A stretch of DNA of 64,000 nt, from the NCBI RefSeq assembly GCF_949774925.1, contig NZ_OX458932.1:1798001-1862000 (forward strand). Reading direction: 5' to 3'. Position 1 is the first letter of the stretch, and every line of letters starts with the position of its first letter. This stretch comes from Candidatus Methylacidiphilum fumarolicum. GTDB lineage: Bacteria; Verrucomicrobiota; Verrucomicrobiia; Methylacidiphilales; Methylacidiphilaceae. A program made the translations under genes and the position numbers. The notes below the pieces were generated by a model. It was not told the origin of the DNA. It worked only from the letters and a program-made list of their open reading frames with translations, and did not search any database. Positions 36,526 through 45,920 of this stretch are shown piece after piece.

Positions 36526-37800
36526 TTAACAATCAAAGAGGACACCTTTCCAGTGTCTGGAGTTGTCCGCCCTGGAACAGTCCCCCCTCCTCGGGATTCC
36601 CATCGGGCGGTGACCCGCTATTACGGGTAAGCCTCCCCAAAAGCAACGCATGCAGCCGGTTCTGCGACGTCCACGAAAGAATCTCCCGATTTCCAATCTT
36701 TTCCTTGAGGTTGTATGTGCCAACTTGTCCGTATGACGAGTATGCTCGCCATGACGATACACAAACTTGTCCCCCCTGTAGTTCTTCAGATGGATATACC
36801 CACACCGGGGATAAAGCTGAGAACTATAGGCTGGGTTCACCTTTTCTCGACGGGAACCTCCTGCAGGTGCCTGCAATTCGATTCGCTCTTGAAGCACGCA
36901 ACTGCGCATTGGTAGGAGGCCCCTGGAAAGCTCTTTACTTGGAGCTTTTCCCATATCTAGGTAGATCCTCAAGAAACAAGTACCGAAGCTCTTCGTAATG
37001 TAAGAAGTGGGCTCTAGGCTTATATTCATCCACCACTCTATTCCCGCCTGCCCCTTGCGCACACGAGGCCACCCGCTTTTTCTTTCCCTAAGTTGTGCTT
37101 ACAGATGCGTCTTGGTTTACTCCCTAAACCCTCTCCCATATTTCTTTCCATGGTCCTCTGTGAAAACTCTAGAAAATCCAGCCTCTATCCTGACTGCTTC
37201 CCCCCCTATAATCGCTTCGGAATTTGTAGTGGCGCCCCATAGGGAATTGCCGCCTCCTTTTCCTTTAAAACAAGGCACATCATGCCCCAAATCTTTAAGT
37301 TAGCTAACAAAAGAGTGACCATCCTTTTGCCACCTTCAAGACTCATGAACGGGATACACTCTCTTGCCTTCTCTTCAAAAATCTGGTACCTCCATTCCTC
37401 GCATCCAATCGACTGACACAGCCTCACTCTTGGCAGCTTTCCGATTGCCCTTCCGCAAGTCCTTTCAAAAGCTCAAAAGGATGAGAGCTTGCCGCTCTTT
37501 TGTCATGTGAAATTTAGAAGCAGGCGGCTCTCTTTTTCCTAACACAGAAACAAGCTGCTGCAGAGAGTGGAATATCCAGCAAGCAACCCGCTTTGCTTCT
37601 TCTGTCCATCTCTGATGGCGCCGGATCTTTGGGTTGATCATCGCAGAAGAGGCTAACCCGCACTTCTCGATCACTGCCTAGCCATCCCTGAGGGCTACCT
37701 TCCACATTCTTGCCGGCAACCCGCTAGGGATTATTCGCCACATCGGCTAATCCGGCCTCATCGGCTTCCCCCACCATGGCCTCTGGTCTTTTCTTTTTGT
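36526..37800 (-). pseudogene. tnpB: Broken TnpB of IS607 copy 1
   Basis: The C-terminal relic reads LQERIELQAPAGGSRREKVNPAYSS, then PRCGYIHLKN, RGDKFVYRHGEHTRHTDKLA, the TnpB zinc-ribbon and last RuvC segment. Three of the expected cysteines are changed (LYPRCG for CPxCG, and YRHGE for CxxC). A frameshift follows, after which YNLKEKIGNREI continues in another frame. N-terminal pieces such as FMSLEGGKRM lie upstream around 37300-37700 in other frames. Non-functional. Confidence 0.75.
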
Positions 37801-37829
37801 ATTGGCGTAAACCGAAAAGAGGGCTTGGG

Positions 37830-38385
37830 AAAGCAGGGAAGGATCGAAAGGAGCTCCTTGGGCATCTCTTTCTCCAGAGAAAGGGATTCGCCCGTTCATG
37901 ACGATGAATTTGGTCCTAAGAGAGAAGCAAAACTTCTAGGGGCCATTTGAAACTGAACCGCACGAGTCAGTTCTGTAAGCCACCATGACCATCAGAAATC
38001 TCACCGTGTTCCCCCATCCCTATCTGACGTGAGGAAATGCTTTCTCTTGTAGTTTAGTCCCCTGCTTTCAATCCCCCAGCCGTTCGTCCACCGTTTTGCC
38101 CTGAGCTAGAAAAAACCTTGCCAGAGCTTTCCACTGAGCCTTCTGATCCCCCTTTTGTCCGGCACTGGAGACTTTTGCATACGTGCTTGTGCGGCGCTCT
38201 CGTCGCCTTTTGCCCAATCACCCGCAGGAAGTGCTCATGGGGAAAATACCGCTAGTTTGCCAGAGTCCGGTTGGTGGGCGGCTCCCTTTCTCATCGCCTT
38301 GCGCTACTGGCTGTTGGTGCTCCGACCGATTAGCGCGCCAAACTTCTTCGGCGTATATAGATTCGATATGCCTATTCATAACTAG
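37830..38385 (-). pseudogene. tnpA: Broken serine recombinase TnpA of IS607 copy 1
   Basis: The better frame is visible in copy 2; here the same gene is more eroded. Recognisable parts are QGKTVDERLGD, KLQEKAFPHVR (after a stop) and the tail FDPSLLSQALFSVYANTKK, which correspond to QGKxVDExLxD, YKRKxFxRL and LLxIVHxFSxRLYGLRxYKK of the IS607 recombinases. The catalytic serine segment is out of frame. Non-functional. Confidence 0.65.
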
Positions 38386-38506
38386 ATTGGCATCGCAATA
38401 GCAATAACTATTCATTACTCTATAAAACTTTGAGTACAAAAGCTTGCGAAAGACTAGCTATGCATTAAAATGAAAAAGCTTTTAACAAAAAAAATAGCAT
38501 TTGGTT

Positions 38507-39274
38507 GTGAAAATCTCTAAGACACTTCTTTTCTATCTTTTTCTTCTATTGCCTACTTCTCTTCTAGCGATTGATTCCTTTACGACCGTTCTCATTGACC
38601 CTGGCCATGGTGGTATTGACAATGGAGGGAGCAGTGGAAGAAAAGCGCCACATTATTTGATGGAAAAAGAATTGACCCTTGATATAGCTCGAAGACTTGC
38701 CAACGAACTAAGAAAAATGGGATTTAGAGTCATCATGACAAGAACGGATGATCGTTTTGTCGATCTAGATGAAAGGGTAAGAATCGCTAATGGCCTTGGA
38801 AAACGAGCGATTTTAGTAAGTATTCATTGCGATTCCCTGTCCAATCGTAAGTTAAGAGGTATAAAAACTTACTTCTGGCATGCCAATAGTTATGGATTGG
38901 CCACCAGGATCCAAAGAAGTCTTGTGAAAATGACTGGAGCAAAGGATCTTGGCGTGATTCGACGCAGGCTGCGACTAACTCGTAATCCTACTATACCTTC
39001 CGTACTTTGTGAATGTGGCTTTATGACCAATCCCTTTGAAAACAAGCTCTTGGCTAGTCCTTCTTATAGACAAACCCTGGCGATAGCCCTTGCCCAAGGG
39101 ATCAATGAAGAAAAGCGGCTTGGTGACTTTGGAATTAGCCCTGTACCTGAAATTTGGGCGCCTCTTTCTAGGCCCACTGATGCCCATCGTCATGTGTATC
39201 ACAAAAAAACCAAGAAAAGAAAACAACTAAAAAAGATTGAAGCTCTCTTAGGAACCAAAAGCTTCCATAGTTAA
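38507..39274 (+). CDS. N-acetylmuramoyl-L-alanine amidase (Amidase_3)
   Basis: Zinc-dependent periplasmic amidase that cleaves the peptide stem from glycan strands, usually in daughter-cell separation. Signal peptide about residues 1-21 (LLFYLFLLLPTSLLA). Zinc ligands are in DPGHGG, MEKELTLD and SIHCDS, and the catalytic glutamate in VLCECGFMTNP. The Lys/Arg-rich tail (about 225-255) may bind wall polymers. Start is GTG 38507 or TTG 38501. It lies between the two IS607 copies. Confidence 0.9.
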   Translation: MKISKTLLFYLFLLLPTSLLAIDSFTTVLIDPGHGGIDNGGSSGRKAPHYLMEKELTLDIARRLANELRKMGFRVIMTRTDDRFVDLDERVRIANGLGKRAILVSIHCDSLSNRKLRGIKTYFWHANSYGLATRIQRSLVKMTGAKDLGVIRRRLRLTRNPTIPSVLCECGFMTNPFENKLLASPSYRQTLAIALAQGINEEKRLGDFGISPVPEIWAPLSRPTDAHRHVYHKKTKKRKQLKKIEALLGTKSFHS

Positions 39275-39331
39275 AAAAAAAGACTTTTTCTTTAAGCCAC
39301 TTTCTGTTAAAAACGCATTTTGCAAGTTTTT

Positions 39332-40402
39332 ATGAAGGGGTTTTTAAGGGAGTTGGGCTATTTTCTTTATTATTTTTTCTTCCTCTTTGGTAGCAGTTCT
39401 TTTCTTCTTTCAAAACCCGCCTATGTCCTTTCTGAACTACAAATCCAGAACGCCGCTTCCTATTCAAGAGCACACAACCATTTATCTCTTCTTATCATCA
39501 AAAATGGCCAGGTACTTCACGAAGAATATGCTCCGGGGAACAGTCCTTATCTCCGACACCGAATATTCAGTGGAACAAAAGGCTTTTGGGGCGTAATTGC
39601 CATGAAGGCCTTGGAAGAAAGGCTTCTTTCCTTACAAGAACCCGTAGCTTCAACAATAGAAGAATGGAGCAATGGCAACCATAATGATCCAAGAAAAAAA
39701 ATAACAATTTATGATCTTTTGCATTTTACTGATGGCATAGAGCCTGCCTTTTATCTACATAACGACGGATTTTTGGATCGGAATCTTCATGCCCTCCTTT
39801 TAAAACCAGTAAGAGCGCCAGGGACCGTATTTACATACGGACCTAGTCATTTACAGATTTTTTGCGAGATCCTCAATCGTAAACTAAAGCAAAAGGGGAT
39901 GACTACTTCTAGATATATCGAAGAAAAATTACTCTTCCCACTGGGTATTCAACAAGTCGAATTTAAGAAAGATGGTCATGGCAATCCTCTTTTAGCCGCA
40001 GGCTTTAGATTGACTCCAAAGGAATGGGCGAGACTTGGCGAATTGATCCTCCAGAAAGGCTGGTATAGAGGGAAAAGTATTATTTCTTGGCCCTATTTAA
40101 AAGAATGCTTTCAAGGCAGTTCAGCAAACCCTCTCTACGGGATTGGTTTCTGGGTAAATACTCTGGCACCTTATGGAAGAGAAATAGACGTTGAACAGGA
40201 ACTAAGCAAACCTTGGGAAAAAGAAAATTGGCAAAGAGCCAGTCTTTGTAACGATGCGCCTAGCGATCTTATTGAATCGATTGGTTCAGCCAATCAAAGA
40301 TTATTCGTTATTCCTTCAATGAACTTAATTATTGTTAGACAGTCGCATGGTGGTGGTTTTTCAGACAGGACTTTCTTAAAGCTTCTTTTCGGGAAAAATT
40401 AA
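39332..40402 (+). CDS. Serine hydrolase of the β-lactamase/PBP class C family
   Basis: Exported serine hydrolase (Pfam Beta-lactamase type). The hydrophobic N-terminus (residues 7-29) is a signal. The nucleophile motif SxxK is SGTK in RIFSGTKGFWG (about residue 86), the tyrosine motif is YGPSH in TVFTYGPSHLQIF (about residue 170; S in place of the usual N), and the third motif is near RQSHGGG close to the C-terminus. It may be an esterase or peptidase acting on the cell wall; substrate unknown. ATG 39332 is chosen over TTG 39320. Confidence 0.82.
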   Translation: MKGFLRELGYFLYYFFFLFGSSSFLLSKPAYVLSELQIQNAASYSRAHNHLSLLIIKNGQVLHEEYAPGNSPYLRHRIFSGTKGFWGVIAMKALEERLLSLQEPVASTIEEWSNGNHNDPRKKITIYDLLHFTDGIEPAFYLHNDGFLDRNLHALLLKPVRAPGTVFTYGPSHLQIFCEILNRKLKQKGMTTSRYIEEKLLFPLGIQQVEFKKDGHGNPLLAAGFRLTPKEWARLGELILQKGWYRGKSIISWPYLKECFQGSSANPLYGIGFWVNTLAPYGREIDVEQELSKPWEKENWQRASLCNDAPSDLIESIGSANQRLFVIPSMNLIIVRQSHGGGFSDRTFLKLLFGKN

Positions 40403-40538
40403 TAGACTATCCTCTATTCGCTAAAATCCTTTCCCTCCACTTGCCTCCATGCAAAATTGCTTTGAAGCTAAAAGGATAGGTAGTTAATCTGTCATATTTG
40501 CTAGGTGGGTCGCAATCCTTTTCTTCAATCATTCTTTC

Positions 40539-41645
40539 TTACTGAGTTTTTAATGAAATGATTAATCCTGCTTCCTTAGGGTTCCATTTATAGCCAAAAC
40601 CAAACGGCAAAGGCTCGGTTTTCTGCTGAGCAAACGCCGCTTCCAGATCTTTTTGATAAAATTCCTTGAATATATTCAAAGGCGGCGTATAGACGCCAAA
40701 AAGCTCAACTTTTCGTCCACCAGCGAACAAATACCGATAGGGAATACCACTATCATCTTGAATGATCATTTCGCTATGGGAAAGGAGAAACTCTCTCAGA
40801 GATGAAAAATTGCTCCCATGCAGCAGATAAGAAGCCGATTTAATAATAGTATTGAACGGACCCAAAGAAGAAAGAAAATTCATAAGGCTTCCTTCAAATC
40901 CCCCATTGGAGAGATCCGACTGGAAATAGTAAAGGGTTTTGAGCTTCCCTTTTGAATAAAATCGAATAATAGCTCTTGAGCCCATTGTTTTGCAATCGAC
41001 GACTCTACCGCCAGAGCGAACAATCATGATGAGAAAAAGAGGCACATTACCGCCAAGCGTGGGAAGATCCTGACGTAATTCTTTTGTCACAAAGTATCCG
41101 GCTTTAAAATAACTGTGCAAGGAAGCGAGAATCAGGGGAAAATTCCTTTCAAATGTCTTTACTGACTCAAGATCTGGGCAGTTGCCAGCAGACTCCCGAC
41201 TAGCCAGAACATAGGTGGAAGCCAAAGGGAAAAGAGCCAAGGTGAACATAAAGTCAGGCCCACTAAAAGGATAGAATACGGGCAGATAGGGATCATCCAG
41301 TTTACTTATTTTATTTTCCGAAAAAACTCGAATGGGTGTCCAGGACCAGGAGTCGCGTTTTTGCCACTGCTTTTCCAGTAACTGGGCATACTGCTGCCAT
41401 GCTTGCGACTTTTCATAAGCATATAATAAAGCTGAATCATGTTCTTTGACCGGCAATCCCCCTAAAAACAAACTAATAGCATCAATTCCCGTTTTTGTTT
41501 GTTCAGGGATTGCCTCCTCCTCTTCAAGCTGACCAAAAAGATATGACCACAACCCAAAGACAAAAAAAAGAAGCCATAGGCTTATGGTCATTTTCAATTT
41601 GGATTCGATAATTATTTTATGTTCCATTGTTTGATTCGTCTCCAA
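40539..41645 (-). CDS. Membrane-anchored protein of unknown function
   Basis: A 368-residue protein with one hydrophobic segment (about residues 20-38, ISLWLLFFVFGLWSYLFG) and a large exported domain without motifs I recognise. It contains two Gly-rich turns (TLGGNVPLF, RSGGRVVD) and a conserved-looking end (FGFGYKWNPKEAGLIISL). The start is ATG 41645 or 41627. The second IS607 copy begins 84 bp upstream, so its promoter region may have been altered. Confidence 0.65.
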   Translation of the reverse strand: METNQTMEHKIIIESKLKMTISLWLLFFVFGLWSYLFGQLEEEEAIPEQTKTGIDAISLFLGGLPVKEHDSALLYAYEKSQAWQQYAQLLEKQWQKRDSWSWTPIRVFSENKISKLDDPYLPVFYPFSGPDFMFTLALFPLASTYVLASRESAGNCPDLESVKTFERNFPLILASLHSYFKAGYFVTKELRQDLPTLGGNVPLFLIMIVRSGGRVVDCKTMGSRAIIRFYSKGKLKTLYYFQSDLSNGGFEGSLMNFLSSLGPFNTIIKSASYLLHGSNFSSLREFLLSHSEMIIQDDSGIPYRYLFAGGRKVELFGVYTPPLNIFKEFYQKDLEAAFAQQKTEPLPFGFGYKWNPKEAGLIISLKTQ

Positions 41646-41868
41646 AGAATAGACTTTTGAAAGGCAAGATTAAAGAAGAGCATCGAAAAAAGGTGATAAT
41701 CGCTAGAAGGATATCAATCAAGAGAAAAACTGTTCCTAAAAACACACTTGGGATTTGCTTACATCTGAACCAAGTTCGTTCTTTTCGCCTTGGTTTTGTG
41801 TCAGGATGCCCCATGATTACCAGGACCGTTTCGTTCTTGGTGGAGTGGGATAGAATTCGCATATCATC

Positions 41869-43143
41869 TTAACAATCAAAGAGGACACCTTTCCAGTGTC
41901 TGGAGTTGTTCGCCCTGGAACAGTCCCCCCTCCTCGGGATTCCCATCGGGCGGTAACCCGCTATTACGGGTAAGCCTCTCCAAAAGCAACGCATGCAGCC
42001 GGTTCTGCGACGTCCACGAAAGAATCTCCCGATTTCCAATCTTTTCCTTGAGGTTGTATGTGCCAACTTGTCCGTATGACGAGTATGCTCGCCATGACGA
42101 TACACAAACTTGTCCCCCCTGTAGTTCTTCAGATGGATATACCCACACCGGGGATAAAGCTGAGAACTATAGGCTGGGTTCACCTTTTCTCGACGGGAAC
42201 CTCCTGCAGGTGCCTGCAATTCGATTCGCTCTTGAAGCACGCAACTGCGCATTGGTAGGAGGCCCCTGGAAAGCTCTTTACTTGGAGCTTTTCCCATATC
42301 TAGGTAGATCCTCAAGAAACAAGTACCGAAGCTCTTCGTAATGTAAGAAGTGGGCTCTAGGCTTATATTCATCCACCACTCTATTCCCGCCTGCCCCTTG
42401 CGCACACGAGGCCACCCGCTTTTTCTTTCCCTAAGTTGTGCTTACAGATGCGTCTTGGTTTACTCCCTAAACCCTCTCCCATATTTCTTTCCATGGTCCT
42501 CTGTGAAAACTCTAGAAAATCCAGCCTCTATCCTGACTGCTTCCCCCCCTATAATCGCTTCGGAATTTGTAGTGGCGCCCCATAGGGAATTACCGCCTCC
42601 TTTTCCTTTAAAACAAGGCACATCATGCCCCAAATCTTTAAGTTAGCTAACAAAAGAGTGACCATCCTTTTGCCACCTTCAAGACTCATGAACGGGATAC
42701 ACTCTCTTGCCTTCTCTTCAAAAATCTGGTACCTCCATTCCTCGCATCCAATCGACTGACACAGCCTCACTCTTGGCAGCTTTCCGATTGCCCTTCCGCA
42801 AGTCCTTTCAAAAGCTCAAAAGGATGACAGCTTGCCGCTCTTTTGTCATGTGAAATTTAGAAGCAGGCAGCTCTCTTTTTCCTAACACAGAAACAAGCTG
42901 CTGCAGAGAGTGGAATATCCAGCAAGCAACCCGCTTTGCTTCTTCTGTCCATCTCTGATGGCGCCGGATCTTTGGGTTGATCATCGCAGAAGAGGCTAAC
43001 CCGCACTTCTCGATCACTGCCTAGCCATCCCTGAGGGCTACCTTCCACATTCTTGCCGGCAACCCGCTAGGGATTATTCGCCACATCGGCTAATCCGGCC
43101 TCATCGGCTTCCCCCACCATGGCCTCTGGTCTTTTCTTTTTGT
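41869..43143 (-). pseudogene. tnpB: Broken TnpB of IS607 copy 2
   Basis: Carries the same frame breaks and the same replaced zinc-ribbon cysteines as the relic in copy 1. Only single bases differ, for example RGLPVIAGY against GGLPVIAGH in one of the shifted frames. Confidence 0.75.
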
Positions 43144-43172
43144 ATTGGCGTAAACCGAAAAGAGGGCTTGGG

Positions 43173-43728
43173 AAAGCAGGGAAGGATCGAAAGGAGCTCC
43201 TTGGGCATCTCTTTCTCCAGAGAAAGGGATTCGCCCGTTCATGACGATGAATTTGGTCCTAAGAGAGAAGCAAAACTTCTAGGGGCCATTTGAAACTGAA
43301 CCGCACGAGTCAGTTCTGTAAGCCACCATGACCATCAGAAATCTCACCGTGTTCCCCCATCCCTATCTGACGTGAGGAAATGCTTTCTCTTGTAGTTTAG
43401 TCCCCTGCTTTTATTCCCCCAGCTGTTCGGTTAGCGTTTTGCCTTGGACCAGGCAAAACCTTGCCAAAGCTTTCCACTGAGCCTTCTGATCCCCCTTTTG
43501 TCCGGCGCTGGAGACTTTTGCATACGCGCTTGTGCGCGTTCTCGTCACCTTTTGGCCGATCCCCCGCAGAGAGTGCTCATGGGGGTAATACCGCCAGTTT
43601 GCCAAAGTCCGGTTGGTGGGCGGCTCCCTTTCCCATCGCCTTGCGCTACTGGCTGTGGATGCTCCGACCAATCAGCACGCCAAACTTCTTCGGCGAATAA
43701 TAGATTCGACATGCCTATTCATAACTAG
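43173..43728 (-). pseudogene. tnpA: Broken serine recombinase TnpA of IS607 copy 2
   Basis: Clear IS607 TnpA fragments: SPKKFGVLIGRS (MerR-like helix-turn-helix start), ARRWEREPP, IGQKVTRTRTSAYAKVSSAGQKGDQKAQWKAL (resolvase start with the catalytic-serine segment VSSAGQK; positions about 43460-43560), then a stop after LTEQLGE at 43411. The remaining C-terminal part is present as in copy 1 but out of frame. Non-functional. Confidence 0.72.
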
Positions 43729-43778
43729 ATTGGCATCGCAATAGCAATAACTATTCATTACTCCTAAAGGTAGCCAAG

Positions 43779-45314
43779 TTATCCGACAGGCTCAAAGTCT
43801 CTAGTAGCTATATGAACTACTCCATCCAAGCCTGAGGGCTCTGGGATGGAGTTTCGCGCTTCCCTGCGGGCAGTTTCACCGGAGTATGCTCGGCTCGCGG
43901 ACTTCCAGCCCGCAGCGAGGTTCCATCCGGCCAGAGCTTCCCGCTCCACGCATGGATCGGTTCCCGTCCATTCCTTTCCGTTTCTATCGACCTTCGGCCC
44001 CGGAAAGGCGAAGCCGTGCTCCTTCTCCCATTTCGCCAAGCCCCAGTCGAGGAGCCCGAGCGCCGAGTTCTCGTCCCGATGGCAGGACGCTCCGCATGCG
44101 CACTCATGCCACCGGTCGCCGAGGGTCTTTTTCACGACGCCGCCGCATCGGTGGCATCTCTGGCTTGGCTTCAACGTCCTCGCCTGTGCTTCCAGGTATC
44201 CGATACCAGCCTCTTCCGCTTTGTATCCGACCATCGCCCCGAAAGCTCCGAACGATGCGTCCAACATCTCTCGATTCAGCCCGGCTTTTTGCCGCACACG
44301 TTTCCCGGGCTTTTTCCGGCTGCCCCGGGCCGAAGCCGTCATCCTTTTCGGCTCCAGCTCCTCCGTGATCAACAGTCCGCTGCGTCTTACCATCGCGGCG
44401 CTCTGCTTGTGCAGGAAATCCTTCCTGACGTTCGCCACCTTGGCGTGCATCCGGGCGAGCAGCTCGTACTGCTTGCGCAACCTCTTGGAAATGCGAAATC
44501 CCTTCCGTTTCCCGTGCTTGCGGATCGCCGCCTCCATCTTGCGGGAGATCGTCCGTCCGAGCTTCCTGAGCTTCTTAAGCGCCTTGCGCAGATGGCGCGG
44601 ATTGGCGACCTCGGAAACGTCCGGCTCGCTCTTTCCCGGCTCCAACCTGGCGCTGGTCAGGAACCGCTCCGTGTCCAGGTCGAAAGCCTCGGCTCCACAG
44701 CCATGCTCCCGCGCCGGCCGGCAACGCATCGTGACCGACGCATGCCATCGGCCGCCGGAAAGAAAGATCTCGCATGTCCTGGGTTCTCCGGGAGTACGGG
44801 CTTTGCCCCGGATCGGGATCTCCCCAATGCCGGAGAGACGAAGCTTCAGGTGAGCGCTTCGCTCTCTGGCGATCTGCCGCCAGTCACCTTCGTGCTGCTT
44901 GAAGCCGAAGCCGCTGAATCGCCCTGCCTGCTTGAAACGCGGGAATCCCGGCTTTTCGCCTTGCCGGATGCGGCGGAAGAACGCCTGAAAGGCGAGGTAC
45001 AACCTCTTGAGCGTTACCTGAGCGGATTGAGCGTTAATCGAGGAGAGAAGCGCGCTGCGGGAACGGAGCTCGGTGAGCCATCAGCACTGCTCGACGAAAC
45101 CGATGCGCCGCTTTTCCTCCTTCCACGCCCGCCTGCGCTCCTCCAAAGCTAGGTTCCAGAGGAAGCAATGGACCCAGCGAGTCCGCAAAAGCTCCTCCCG
45201 GACGGTCTTGGATGGATAGAGCCGGTAGGTGACCTTGCGCTCGACCGGGCCCAGAACGGGAAGACCAGCGGGTGACGCGATCATCATGAGGCGACGCTGG
45301 ACAGTGGCCAGCAA
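43779..45314 (-). pseudogene. tnpB: TnpB, full length but with one in-frame UGA
   Basis: One frame runs the whole length and is broken only by TGA at 45081-45083 (FVEQC-stop-WLTELRS). Downstream everything needed is present: RuvC aspartate in AFDLDTERF, glutamate in ITEELEPKRM, zinc ribbon CHRCGG...CACG and aspartate in CHRDENSALG. The fossil copy at 11970 has CGA at the site of the TGA (followed by an extra T), so CGA-to-TGA mutation is the simplest explanation. A shorter 407-residue product could start after the stop (45002), but it would lack the N-terminal domain. Confidence 0.8.
43819..43852. repeat. IS605-type right-end hairpin
   Basis: Arms ACTCCATCC and GGATGGAGT with a 16-base loop (plus-strand reading). 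On the tnpB strand it is followed by AGTTCAT, the same pattern that ends the 11.3-13.2 kb fossil (AGTATTCAT). The tnpB frame reads through it; in this family the 3' end of tnpB and this end also specify the guide RNA. Confidence 0.7.
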
Positions 45315-45335
45315 TATGGTCTATCATTTAGTGTA

Positions 45336-45752
45336 ATGACAGGTCAAGTGCGTTTGCACCTTCTGCATCACTGCGTTTACGCGCTGCACTACCATTTAGT
45401 TCTTGTCACAAAATACCGCCGCAAGGCGCTCACCCGCCCCATGCTTGACCGGTTGCGTGCTCTTGCGGAAATGCGCTGGGAGGGATGGGGCGGACAGCTG
45501 CTTGAGTGCAACGGAGAATCTGACCACGTTCACTTGCTGGTTGCGTTGCCACCAAATCTTGGACTCAGCCGCTTCGTGAACAATCTCAAGACAACTTCTT
45601 CCAGGCTTCTCCGCAGAGAGTTTGTCACAACGGTCGCCCGTTTCTATCGTAAGGCAGTTCTTTGGAGCCGTTCCTACTGCATTATCACGTGCGGGGGCGC
45701 CCCATTAACCGTCCTCAAACAGTACATCGAACGGCAAGAAACGCCGGAATAG
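45336..45752 (+). CDS. tnpA: IS200/IS605 family transposase TnpA (Y1 HUH)
   Basis: Single-strand DNA transposase of 138 residues. The HUH metal motif is HVHLL (in GESDHVHLLVALPPN, about residue 66) and the nucleophilic tyrosine is in LKQYIERQ near the C-terminus. Other family marks are YHLVLVTKYRRKAL and WSRSYCI. There is no frameshift, so it may still be active and could mobilise any element with matching ends. It is divergent from tnpB, with 21 bp between the two frames. Confidence 0.9.
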   Translation: MTGQVRLHLLHHCVYALHYHLVLVTKYRRKALTRPMLDRLRALAEMRWEGWGGQLLECNGESDHVHLLVALPPNLGLSRFVNNLKTTSSRLLRREFVTTVARFYRKAVLWSRSYCIITCGGAPLTVLKQYIERQETPE

Positions 45753-45765
45753 GGCGGCCTTCACC

Positions 45766-45792
45766 ACCAGCCAAGCCCAAGGCTCTGGCTGG
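45766..45792. repeat. IS605-type left-end hairpin
   Basis: Arms ACCAGCC and GGCTGG(A) around AAGCCCAAGGCTCT, 14 bp downstream of the tnpA stop. Same hairpin as at 11284-11311. Confidence 0.7.
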
Positions 45793-45920
45793 AGCACTGG
45801 CCGCCAGAGAGGGTAGGGCATTAGAGCCAGTGGCAGTGAAGTCGGCTTGAGAAAACCGCAAGGTAAGACGCAAGACTTTTTGGCACCTAAGGCCATGTCA
45901 ACAGATTTTATCTCGAGGTC

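Larger units (their letters stand above)
36386..38420 (-). mobile_element. Dead IS607-type element, copy 1
   Basis: A 2,035-bp segment repeated in the same orientation at 41729-43763 (offset 5,343). It carries relics of a serine recombinase (tnpA, upstream) followed by tnpB, both on the minus strand, the IS607 layout. Both genes have frameshifts and stops. The first 1.68 kb differs from the second copy at only about six positions by eye, whereas the last 0.35 kb differs at many. The common sequence starts ACTGTTCCTAAAAACAC and ends CTATTCATTACTC. Confidence 0.85.
41729..43763 (-). mobile_element. Dead IS607-type element, copy 2
   Basis: Same length, orientation and lesions as copy 1 (36386-38420). 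Because identical frameshifts and cysteine losses exist in both, at least one copy was produced or overwritten after the element had died. The region 43413-43730, which holds the 5' part of tnpA, differs from copy 1 at many positions and keeps a better reading frame. Confidence 0.85.
43800..45800. mobile_element. IS605-type element with intact tnpA and interrupted tnpB
   Basis: Divergent tnpB (minus) and tnpA (plus) with a right-end hairpin at 43819-43852 and a left-end hairpin at 45766-45792. The element is clearly richer in G+C than its surroundings, with strongly different codon use, which suggests acquisition from another genome. It lies only about 50 bp from the IS607 copy 2. It is the better-preserved relative of the fossil at 11.3-13.2 kb. 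Confidence 0.85.

Noticed and set aside
45081-45083. UGA in tnpB read as selenocysteine or as a sign of a different genetic code
   Set aside because: The related fossil has CGA at that site, other genes in the window end normally in UGA, and I see no selenocysteine element after it.
43846-45152. Two long plus-strand frames (335 and 378 codons) opposite tnpB
   Set aside because: They are antisense to a recognisable TnpB in G+C-rich sequence, where stops are rare; their translations are Pro/Arg/Ser-rich without family resemblance.
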